Assembly (NCBI RefSeq): GCF_014651495.1
Contig: NZ_BMWZ01000005.1
Coordinates: 248,001 to 312,000, forward strand
Length of the DNA: 64,000 nucleotides
Direction of reading: 5' to 3'
Source: Algibacter mikhailovii
GTDB taxonomy: Bacteria > Bacteroidota > Bacteroidia > Flavobacteriales > Flavobacteriaceae
Below are positions 52,901 to 59,493 of the stretch, in pieces (positions within the stretch are counted from its first letter, which is position 1; every line of letters starts with the position of its first letter). The notes under the pieces were generated by a model. It worked only from the letters and a program-made list of their open reading frames with translations. It was not told where the DNA came from and did no database searches. Position numbers and translations under genes: made by a program.

Positions 52901-53393
52901 AATGAGCCAAAACCACTTTAGGAACTTCTTTTTTATCTAAGGGCACAGGAAGGGGACCTTCAACAATATGAAAGGTGCCTTTCGTTGTTCTTTTATCGTG
53001 TAAAGGATTGTTTAAAATGCCTTGCTTTAGTCGTTTAGAATTCACTAAATCACTTTCAAAAGAATTCCCATCAGGAGGTAAACTCGCTTCACGCGCTTGT
53101 CCCTTTTTTGATAGAATTAAAGTGTTATTGGGAAGTTTAAATGACTTTTCTATGGATACGTCCTTTAAATAGTTGTCAATAAAACTTTGAATTCTTGAAT
53201 CAGCAGGTGATAAGTGATTTGCTAAAAGTCTTGATTTCTCTCTAAGACTCATAATAAGGGCCCGAGTAGTTTTTTCAAATTCTGGATCACAAAACTTTTC
53301 TTGGCTATCTTCTTTGTCTTTAAATACTGGCTGTCCTATAGCAGCTAATTGTAAATTGATAAATTGAACAATGTCTTTTCTTGATTCTTCCAT
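49941..53393 (-). CDS. Probable PPi-dependent phosphoenolpyruvate carboxykinase
   Basis: A 1150-residue cytoplasmic protein with no signal peptide or membrane segment. It carries CHKPCTVSGGGKSEISKS near residue 480, a PEPCK-like phosphate-binding loop, and SPSTTGAGSEGALTKAPFN near 860; EDHWTGHTGC-type (DPEHWTGHTGCIILAPH) and SYSANLYGMLEEEHAGGA blocks lie in the N-terminal third. From memory these blocks and the length match the PPi-type PEPCK of Propionibacterium and Entamoeba (EC 4.1.1.38), which interconverts PEP, CO2 and phosphate with oxaloacetate and PPi. The ATG at 53393 is preferred over one eight codons upstream because it matches the family's N-terminus. No metabolic genes are adjacent. 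Confidence 0.7.
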   Translation of the reverse strand: MEESRKDIVQFINLQLAAIGQPVFKDKEDSQEKFCDPEFEKTTRALIMSLREKSRLLANHLSPADSRIQSFIDNYLKDVSIEKSFKLPNNTLILSKKGQAREASLPPDGNSFESDLVNSKRLKQGILNNPLHDKRTTKGTFHIVEGPLPVPLDKKEVPKVVLAHFINAAFKPTDELNTLPFTSNQKEKALTMVSMLLRPVVCPEVKGVISEKRLEVRFFAPGSLVSNLDFVENIFGNAGNPNLAHNDAALDPEHWTGHTGCIILAPHLLKLKKKDVGLPHFDDATDRQKKDGMCWIEENELYNDGGAFKITCRDESGVVVTIIADNYYGYSKKEIKTQISYSANLYGMLEEEHAGGAIAYARRVMGDTVNCNDYNHYYGLDHTFEDVKTLLGDRITVKPENYAVDNNYPNIVYIPESSYFNTNTNSITWNFKGKEQKLKLSPFKTYVHPSGNKLRLEKHKSIDLWRIVETYPEGVFCHKPCTVSGGGKSEISKSMQNAITYGRFNIHNIEEDFKKADEIIEFNYSTRWKDKDPNRPKSRSFLSEERTLGSVVKLLTPSDENTDEFNEWLENIPVHIRSLVLFVKRLFRQAHGGKLNWKDMMSVDIINGVEGTSLLYNNNPVVGSYVRIGFNEQGNWMLNKLRSDFSASEKIQTEDDITASITLPKELLKDLNPEYSNSSVKVLVNCEAHLFQRPDEAIVRGYDKGAELDIISDGRFLTNYEMLTKQDAIEIYEDTISYDKYTQPVQDFIKEIIDSDDDNIQFVLPSHPRIIEDGLPTKNPRYLEPNRFYNETEASYISDMGVRLKRKIKLSDPVIHTVNAVLPGRRNNPADREAGIRPLAVYNPIHYQETPELFMDFICSLTGKSPSTTGAGSEGALTKAPFNMLTPTTDLNNALLSHILTESNGFSTAAGYVGAENKIDHDVSLLIPEIWARMAPEDRDPANLIANGSLEKLEDFEHNGEKILASRLGYRITKTFSLLCLNRLFDEPTAVFNERMLKPELQNLEDYVDGINNIVEAQQKVALNYFEDGSIEAAIPPLKILLNIMAYGHYEGKDISDPELRQYFDRDYVINADWYKERLALKQKKDITYYASQIDYLEAFINDPHNDILVGDLQLNERLEATKKTYSDFKSKDYLKRLVGTIGLDPLYKK

Positions 53394-53517
53394 ATTATTA
53401 AAAGTTAGAATACCCATAGTATTCTGGTTCGCTTACAAATTTAGTATGTGATTTCAGTAAAAAACCTGTCAAAAGTCAGTCTACCGATAATTTTATTCGA
53501 AATCGTTTGAGTAAAAA

Positions 53518-54696
53518 CTATTTAAATGCGTTTAATCCAGTAATGTCTAATCCGGTGATTAGTAAATGTATATCATGTGTTCCTTCATAGGTTATAACAC
53601 TTTCAAGGTTCATTGCATGACGCATAATGCTATATTCTCCGGTAATGCCCATACCTCCAAGTATTTGTCTTGCTTCTCTTGCAATATTTAGGGCCATATG
53701 CACATTATTGCGTTTTGCCATTGATATTTGAGCAGAAGTTGCCTTGTTCTCATTTTTCAAAAGCCCAAGTCGCCAGGTCAAAATTTGCGCCTTCGTAATC
53801 TCCGTAATCATTTCAGCTAATTTCTTTTGTTGCAGTTGAAATTGACCAATAGGTTTGCCAAATTGTATCCGTTCTTTGCTATACCGCAGTGCTGTATCAT
53901 AGCAATCCATGGCTGCACCAATAGCGCCCCAAGCAATACCATATCGAGCAGAATCTAAGCATCCAAGTGGAGCGCCTAATCCTGATTTATTGGGCAGTAA
54001 GTTTTCCTTGGGTACTTTGACGTTATCAAATATTAATTCACCTGTGGCGGACGCTCTTAAAGACCATTTACTATGTGTTTTAGGTGTTGAAAATCCTTCC
54101 ATTCCGCGCTCTACAAGTAGCCCATGAATACGTCCGTTTTCATCCTTTGCCCAAACAACAGCTACATGAGCAAAAGGTGCATTACTAATCCACATTTTGG
54201 CTCCGTTTAATAAATAGTGGTCCCCTTTATCTTTAAAATTAGTAATCATGCCTGCTGGGTTGCTGCCATGATCGGGTTCTGTTAAACCAAAGCAACCTAT
54301 CCATGCACCACTGGCAAGTTTTGGTAAGTATTTTTGTCGTTGTAGTTCATTACCATACTTCCATATAGGATACATTACCAATGAAGATTGTACAGATGCC
54401 GTGCTTCGAATTCCGGAATCACCGCGTTCAATTTCCTGCATGATGAGACCATAAGAAATTTGATCGAGCCCAGCGCCACCATATTTCATAGGAATGTATG
54501 GGCCAAAAGCTCCAATCTCGGCCAAGCCCTTAGTAATATGCATTGGGAATTCTGATTTTTGGGCATAGTCTTCAATAATGGGAGATATTTCTTTTTTTAC
54601 CCAATTTCTGGTCGTATCACGTACTAATTTGTGTTCATCAGTAAGTAATTCATCCAGGTTGTAGTAGTCTGGAGCTTCAAATAAATCAGATGCCAT
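53518..54696 (-). CDS. Acyl-CoA dehydrogenase, glutaryl-CoA dehydrogenase type
   Basis: A 392-residue flavoenzyme. SGIRSTASVQSSLVMYPIWK (about 93-112) is the substrate-binding block typical of glutaryl-CoA dehydrogenase; FGLTEPDHGSNPAGM (about 136-150) binds FAD, and the catalytic Glu is in ITYEGTHDIHLLITGLDITG (about 368-387). The enzyme oxidises and decarboxylates glutaryl-CoA to crotonyl-CoA in lysine and tryptophan breakdown. No other lysine-degradation gene is adjacent, so the substrate rests on the motifs. It lies 125 bases from the PEPCK gene. Confidence 0.88.
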   Translation of the reverse strand: MASDLFEAPDYYNLDELLTDEHKLVRDTTRNWVKKEISPIIEDYAQKSEFPMHITKGLAEIGAFGPYIPMKYGGAGLDQISYGLIMQEIERGDSGIRSTASVQSSLVMYPIWKYGNELQRQKYLPKLASGAWIGCFGLTEPDHGSNPAGMITNFKDKGDHYLLNGAKMWISNAPFAHVAVVWAKDENGRIHGLLVERGMEGFSTPKTHSKWSLRASATGELIFDNVKVPKENLLPNKSGLGAPLGCLDSARYGIAWGAIGAAMDCYDTALRYSKERIQFGKPIGQFQLQQKKLAEMITEITKAQILTWRLGLLKNENKATSAQISMAKRNNVHMALNIAREARQILGGMGITGEYSIMRHAMNLESVITYEGTHDIHLLITGLDITGLNAFK

Positions 54697-54804
54697 AATA
54701 ACAAAATTAAAGTGCTGAAAATGAAAATAATTATTAAAAAACAGCTTTTGTTGTCAAATAATCATTTTATATCACTCAAATTTAATTAATCTTTATTGAA
54801 TGTG

Positions 54805-55521
54805 TTACATTTTTAGATAGAATTCTTTTGTTAAATTAATGTATTCAGGAGTGTATTGATGCCTATCAAATTCAATAGTTAAGTCTTCTTTGATAATGTT
54901 CTGTTTATTATAGGAGAATTCAATGAGACTTCTTTTTATTTCAGAAGAAGGGTTTCCTTTTACATGTAAAATTTTATGAGCAAAAAGTCCCAATTTAGAG
55001 GCAATACTAATAAAATATGATTCCTGATTATAGGGAATTACAACAGCGAACACACCGTTTTTATTGAGAAGTTTTGAAACACTTTCCAATAAATGTTCAA
55101 AAGGCATCGCTTCTTGAAACCGAGCTAAATCACGCTGGTTATTTTTTGTTTTATAATCTTCGGCGAAAAAAGGAGGATTGCATATGATTAAGTCGTATTG
55201 ATCATCTATCTCATTTGCAAATTCTTCTAATGACGCATGGTAGCAAAAAAGACGGTCTCCCCATGGCGATTGCTCAAAATTGTCAACACATTGCTCATAT
55301 GCTAGATTATCAATTTCTAGGGCGTCTATTACTTCTGCAGCACTGCGTTGGGCAAGCATTAGCGATAGAATACCCGTGCCTGCACCAATATCTAAAATCG
55401 AAAAGGGTTGGTTTTTAAGTGAAGTCCAAGCGCCTAAAAGTACAGCATCAGTGCCAATTTTCATGGCGCATTGATTTTGGTTTACTTGGAAATTTTTGAA
55501 CTTAAATGGTTTTGAAGACAT
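54805..55521 (-). CDS. trmN6: tRNA1(Val) (adenine(37)-N6)-methyltransferase
   Basis: A 238-residue class I methyltransferase. The SAM motif is ILDIGAGTGILSLMLAQR (about 41-58), and the N6-adenine signature NPPFF is near residue 119 (LIICNPPFFAEDY). FKFKNFQVNQNQCAMKIGTD at the N-terminus is typical of TrmN6/YfiC, which methylates A37 of tRNA-Val. The start at 55521 (MSSKPFKFKNF) is preferred; the frame has another ATG three codons upstream. It is a single gene. Confidence 0.92.
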   Translation of the reverse strand: MSSKPFKFKNFQVNQNQCAMKIGTDAVLLGAWTSLKNQPFSILDIGAGTGILSLMLAQRSAAEVIDALEIDNLAYEQCVDNFEQSPWGDRLFCYHASLEEFANEIDDQYDLIICNPPFFAEDYKTKNNQRDLARFQEAMPFEHLLESVSKLLNKNGVFAVVIPYNQESYFISIASKLGLFAHKILHVKGNPSSEIKRSLIEFSYNKQNIIKEDLTIEFDRHQYTPEYINLTKEFYLKM

Positions 55522-55725
55522 AGTGAGCATTTGAAATTCAAAACTAGTAAATTAAGGTTTAATTAGCACTTCGAATATTGTGGATTTGTCTTACATTATT
55601 TGTGTTTCATGTAATTTATCATCGGTTAAGCGCGAATTATTACGATTAATTTGGTATCTTAATGTTCTGATTACAAACAAACTAAACTAAACGAGCTTGT
55701 TTTATACTCAAAAACCCCCAGTATT

Positions 55726-56196
55726 ATGAAAAACACAAAACTAATTATCTCACAATTAAATGAACTTTTAGCTCTAAATTATTACGCAGAAAAAATATAC
55801 TTAGATGCCTTAAATGAAGTAGAAAATGAAGATTTAAAGCATTTTTGCCGAGCTATGGCCTTTGAGCGTATTGAATTTTGCAGGTTTTTAGGAGCAGAAA
55901 TTCTGCAGTTAAAGGGAAATCCTAAATATCCTGATCATATGAGACATGAGTCAAATATGCTTCAATCTAATTTTAGGTATACCATTTGTGTTAATGATAA
56001 TAAGGCTATTATTGACGAGCTGATTAGAATTAAAACATGGAGTATTGAAAAATATGAGGAAAGCTTTAAGAAAGTGGGTTTTCCAGAGCACATTTTTACG
56101 CTCCTAAAAAATCAGAAATCTATTCTTGAACAAAGTTTAGCTTCTGTGCGCTCCAGCAGCGGAACGTTTAATCAATTTTTGCGCACAGCCAATTAG
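55726..56196 (+). CDS. PA2169/DUF2383-type four-helix-bundle protein, copy 1
   Basis: A 156-residue, fully helical protein. ISQLNELLALNYYAEKIYLD at residues 8-27, EDLKHFCRAMAFERIEFCRF at about 35-54 and later helices resemble the ferritin-like DUF2383/PA2169 family, usually with no metal ligands assigned. The function is unknown; relatives are often stress-induced. It has a tandem paralog at 56409-56861. An AT-rich 195-base stretch lies upstream and has no gene that I can see. Confidence 0.65.
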   Translation: MKNTKLIISQLNELLALNYYAEKIYLDALNEVENEDLKHFCRAMAFERIEFCRFLGAEILQLKGNPKYPDHMRHESNMLQSNFRYTICVNDNKAIIDELIRIKTWSIEKYEESFKKVGFPEHIFTLLKNQKSILEQSLASVRSSSGTFNQFLRTAN

Positions 56197-56240
56197 GACA
56201 ATTATATTTTTACTGACCTCAAAAGTGTGAGTACTATTTT

Positions 56241-56270
56241 TTTGTTAAAAAATTAAGAAGTTTACCTTTG
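56241..56270 (+). promoter_or_regulatory. Complete Bacteroidota-type promoter before copy 2
   Basis: TTTG at 56241-56244 and TACCTTTG at 56263-56270 are spaced by 18 bases, matching both consensus elements. The transcript would start near 56276, giving a leader of about 130 bases before 56409. This means copy 2 can be transcribed on its own. Confidence 0.7.
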
Positions 56271-56408
56271 AAATAGCGTTAAAATCTGGCAATTTGTATT
56301 AAACTTTGTTAAATAAAACTACAGCTCGTTATCCCAAATTAATTTTGTGAAAAACCTTATTCTAATGTTTGGCGTATATAAACTATAGAGTAAGTAAAAT
56401 AATGAGTT

Positions 56409-56861
56409 ATGAAGCGATTTGATGTTATTATAGAAAAAATGAATGATTTGTTAATCATGAATGATGAGGCTGAAAAAATATATTTTGAACTTCTTGAAAA
56501 AACAAGTGAAGAAGAATTGAAAATTATTTTTAAAGAAAGTAGTTTAGAGAGAAATGAATTTGGCAAGAACTTGAAACTTGAAATTTTAAAGCTCAATGGT
56601 GAACCCGAATATTCGAGAAAAACGAAAAGTGATTTATATAAGCACTGGATGAATCTTAGAAACTTTCTTTTATTTGAAGATGATAAGAATTTGTTAGAAG
56701 AAGTCTATAACTTAAAAGCTATAAGTGTTAAGAAATACAATGAACTGCTTAGTGAAATGAGTCTGCCGTTGTCTACCTGTAAATTACTATTAAGACAGCG
56801 CGATACTATTGAAGATGGTATGGTGCTTTTAAAGCGACATAAAGAGGCCTATGTGGCATAA
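56409..56861 (+). CDS. PA2169/DUF2383-type four-helix-bundle protein, copy 2
   Basis: A 150-residue helical protein with the same layout as the preceding gene: MKRFDVIIEKMNDLLIMNDE, then EAEKIYFELLEKTSEEELKI, matching copy 1 at the EKIY core and at the later ERxEFxxxLxxEILxLxGxPxY block (residues about 46-70). Copies are perhaps 30% identical by eye. It has its own promoter, and ends just before a perfect palindromic terminator shared with rimM. The function is unknown. Confidence 0.6.
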   Translation: MKRFDVIIEKMNDLLIMNDEAEKIYFELLEKTSEEELKIIFKESSLERNEFGKNLKLEILKLNGEPEYSRKTKSDLYKHWMNLRNFLLFEDDKNLLEEVYNLKAISVKKYNELLSEMSLPLSTCKLLLRQRDTIEDGMVLLKRHKEAYVA

Positions 56862-56874
56862 AATCGTGTGCTTT

Positions 56875-56918
56875 AAAAGAGATGCCTTAAATAGTTAACT
56901 ATTTAAGGCATCTCTTTT
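56875..56918. terminator. Perfect 44-base palindromic bidirectional terminator
   Basis: AAAAGAGATGCCTTAAATAG pairs exactly with the sequence ending at 56918; the whole stretch is a perfect palindrome with GTTAAC at its centre, flanked by A and T runs. It separates the convergent copy 2 and rimM genes. Confidence 0.9.
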
Positions 56919-56919
56919 T

Positions 56920-57444
56920 TTATAAATATAAATCAATTAATCCCTCCGGCGTTTTAACGAGAATAGTTTTCGTTTCTCTATCTACCTTAATAATGAACTC
57001 ATCATTCATTGGTATTAAAATTTCAACACCTGACCGGTCTATTTCAAACAGGGCTTGTGCTGTTGAGTCATTAATGGCTTTTATAATGCCCACTTCTCCA
57101 TAATTTTGGTCATTAACGGTAAAGCCAATAACTTCATGGAAATAGAATTTGTTGCCTTCAAGTTTAGGGAGTAAGTCTAAAGGTAAATACAATCCGCTTT
57201 TCATGATTGCATCGGCATCAGCTTCGCTTTCTACATCTTCAAATTTGATGCGTAGCAGCTCAGACTTGTGTAATTGAGAACTTTCTACAAAAAAAGGAAT
57301 CAAGTTGTTACGAAGCTCTAAAAAAATGGCGTCTAAATGTTCGTATATTTCCGGCTGATCGGTATCTAGTTTGGCAAGTACCTCACCTTTGAAACTATAT
57401 TTTTTAACAATTTTGCCTAGATAGAAGCAGTCTTTTTTTTTCAT
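56920..57444 (-). CDS. rimM: 16S rRNA processing protein RimM
   Basis: A 174-residue protein that binds S19 and assists 30S subunit maturation. The N-terminal RimM barrel starts CFYLGKIVKKYSFKGEVLAK (residues 6-25), and the PRC-barrel domain includes YFHEVIGFTVNDQNYGEVG (about 100-118) and VEILIPMNDEFIIKVDRETK (about 139-158). It follows rpsP as usual, but a hairpin terminator lies between them. Confidence 0.93.
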   Translation of the reverse strand: MKKKDCFYLGKIVKKYSFKGEVLAKLDTDQPEIYEHLDAIFLELRNNLIPFFVESSQLHKSELLRIKFEDVESEADADAIMKSGLYLPLDLLPKLEGNKFYFHEVIGFTVNDQNYGEVGIIKAINDSTAQALFEIDRSGVEILIPMNDEFIIKVDRETKTILVKTPEGLIDLYL

Positions 57445-57560
57445 AAAAAGTTAAATTATTATTTCAGCAAAGAGCGATGTCTTTAAGTATAAAATTTGGG
57501 TTTTAATCCATACGTTTTATAACGGCTGCTTGGTAAATATATTTAAATATTTTGAACAAA

Positions 57561-57588
57561 AAACTCCGATAAATAAATACCGGAGTTT
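57561..57588 (-). terminator. Terminator or attenuator between rpsP and rimM
   Basis: AAACTCCG and CGGAGTTT form an eight-bp stem with a 12-base AT loop and are followed by T on the minus strand. It lies 25 bases after the rpsP stop and 117 before rimM, so it may reduce rimM transcription. Confidence 0.7.
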
Positions 57589-57612
57589 AAAAGTATAAAA
57601 AAATGATGTTTT

Positions 57613-58113
57613 TTATTCTTCTTCGTTTGTAGCTTCAGTTTCAGCTGTTGCTTCTTCTTCAACTACAGGTGCAGCTGCAGCAATTCTTGCTTCATTAACA
57701 GCTTTTTCAGCTGCTAAAGCATCTGCTTTCGCTTTAGCTTCTGATTCAGATAAACCATCAGCTTTAGCTTGAATTTTACCTGCTTTCTCCTCTAACCAAG
57801 CAGTGAATTTAGCTTCTGCTTGCTCTTCAGTTAAAGCACCTTTTCTAACACCACCAGCAAGGTGATTTTTTAGTAAAGCTCCTTTATAAGATAAAAGGTT
57901 CTTTGCAGTGTCAGTTGGTTGCGCTCCATTTTGTAACCATGTTACAGTACCATCAACGTCTAACTCAACAGTTGCAGGGTTTGTGTTTGGATTGTAGATA
58001 CCTAATTTTTCTAAGTATTTACCATCTCTTTTTGAACGTGCATCAGCTGCTACGATCCAGTAAAAAGGTTTTCCTTTTTTACCATGTCTTTGTAATCTAA
58101 TCTTTACTGGCAT
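57613..58113 (-). CDS. rpsP: 30S ribosomal protein S16 with long acidic tail
   Basis: A 166-residue protein. The first 80 residues are S16 (MPVKIRLQRHGKKGKPFYWI, then SKRDGKYLEKLGIYNPNT and QPTDTAKNLLSYKGAL). The rest is an Ala/Glu/Lys-rich helical segment ending TAETEATNEEE. Typical S16 is 80-100 residues; longer forms are common in Bacteroidota. The tail is in frame and has no repeats of note. It precedes rimM. Confidence 0.95.
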   Translation of the reverse strand: MPVKIRLQRHGKKGKPFYWIVAADARSKRDGKYLEKLGIYNPNTNPATVELDVDGTVTWLQNGAQPTDTAKNLLSYKGALLKNHLAGGVRKGALTEEQAEAKFTAWLEEKAGKIQAKADGLSESEAKAKADALAAEKAVNEARIAAAAPVVEEEATAETEATNEEE

Positions 58114-58246
58114 AATAATTAATTATTTGAGGTTCTCGACCTCGGTTATTAATGAGGGCGCAAAGATACTATATTTTTTAATATAGAAGTCTTTTTGTGG
58201 TATTAAAAATCAGGGTTTTAATGCTTGTTTTTCAAGGTATTGAAAA

Positions 58247-59311
58247 TTAAAATAGCAAACAAACAGGCGAAGGTGTTTCCGTTGTGTTTAAAAAGGATAG
58301 CTCTCCCGTATTTTTATCCACTGAGAAAACACTAATGTTGTTGCTCTTTTGGTTAGCTACCAATAAAAATTTTCCAGAAGGATCTAATGCGAAGTTCCTT
58401 GGCCAGTCCCCGTGAACAGTCATATTTTGAATTTTGTCTAGAGTTCCTGTGTCAAGATTTCTTTTAAAAACAGCTATGCTATTTTCGCCTCTATTAGAGC
58501 CATAAAGAAAACGTTCATCCTTTGAAAGATGAATGTCGGCACATTTGTTTTCTCCTTTATAGGTTTCTTCTAAAGTAGAATCGTAGTCAATTTGCTCAAA
58601 ACCAGTATCTGTCCTTTTAACCGAAGTTATGGAGCCACCGTATTCATTTATGATGTATACGTAATTGCCGTCTTGAGATATTACAAAATGTCTTGGCCCA
58701 GGATTTCCTTCAATGTGTATTATGGATTTAGATACCATTTCATAGGATTTGTTCCCTTTCTTATATTGATAGAGTCTGTTTCTCCCTAAATCTGCCACAA
58801 ATAATTCATCTTTGTAAAACTTAGCAGAGTGGGCACGCGCCGGACTTTGGCCTTCAATGTTGTGGTTAAAAGTTTGATGTGCTTTTTCTAAACGTCCATT
58901 TTTATTAATGTCATAAATAGACACTGTTCCTCCGCCATAGTTGGAAACTACTGCTCTGTTTCCGGTCTTGTTTGTTGAAATATGACATGGTCCTTTTCCA
59001 TTACTACTTACAGAATTTATAAATTCTAATGTACCATCAGATTTTAATTTAAAAGCAGTAGCAGCACCTGTTTCTCCTTCTCCAACGGCATAGATGTATT
59101 TCTTGTTAGGCGAAAATGCTAAAAATGACGGGTTTTGAACGGCTACTGCAAGTTTTTGATTCGATAGCTCGCCTGTTTCTGTGTTGAAATCAAATTTATA
59201 AATTCCTTCACTCATTCCGCTGGTGTAAGTGCCAACATACATTGTGGTATTTTGAGCGATGCAGTTGAAAATAGATAATAGAACTAATAGAGCCGACAAG
59301 GAAGATTTCAT
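58247..59311 (-). CDS. Secreted lactonase-type seven-bladed propeller protein
   Basis: A 354-residue protein with a signal peptide (MKSSLSALLVLLSIFNCIAQ) and a propeller of the YbhE/6-phosphogluconolactonase family: TMYVGTYTSGMSEGIYKFDF at the start, GGGTVSIYDINKNGRLEKAH, ARAHSAKFYKDELFVADLGR and PRNFALDPSGKFLLVANQKS in the blades. The signal peptide indicates an envelope location, so it is unlikely to act on cytoplasmic 6-phosphogluconolactone; the substrate is unknown. Its repeats resemble those of the propeller-Dabb protein at 47019-48542. Confidence 0.82.
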   Translation of the reverse strand: MKSSLSALLVLLSIFNCIAQNTTMYVGTYTSGMSEGIYKFDFNTETGELSNQKLAVAVQNPSFLAFSPNKKYIYAVGEGETGAATAFKLKSDGTLEFINSVSSNGKGPCHISTNKTGNRAVVSNYGGGTVSIYDINKNGRLEKAHQTFNHNIEGQSPARAHSAKFYKDELFVADLGRNRLYQYKKGNKSYEMVSKSIIHIEGNPGPRHFVISQDGNYVYIINEYGGSITSVKRTDTGFEQIDYDSTLEETYKGENKCADIHLSKDERFLYGSNRGENSIAVFKRNLDTGTLDKIQNMTVHGDWPRNFALDPSGKFLLVANQKSNNISVFSVDKNTGELSFLNTTETPSPVCLLF

Positions 59312-59447
59312 TTGAAATGACGTTTAAGGTTTAAATGTAAAATAAATAAACCAATTAAATTAGTAATCATTATGAACTTTTTTGTTCACAACTCTTCAAA
59401 ACTTCATTTTAAAAAAGTATAAATTCTACCTATTTTTATAGGCTCGT

Positions 59448-59455
59448 TATTTTTG
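59448..59455 (+). promoter_or_regulatory. Possible -7 promoter element of dnaE
   Basis: TATTTTTG matches TAnnTTTG 38 bases before the dnaE start codon. No -33 TTTG is visible at the expected spacing, so this is a weak call. Confidence 0.35.
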
Positions 59456-59493
59456 AAGCAACAAATAGCTAGAACAACAGATAAACTTACTGC

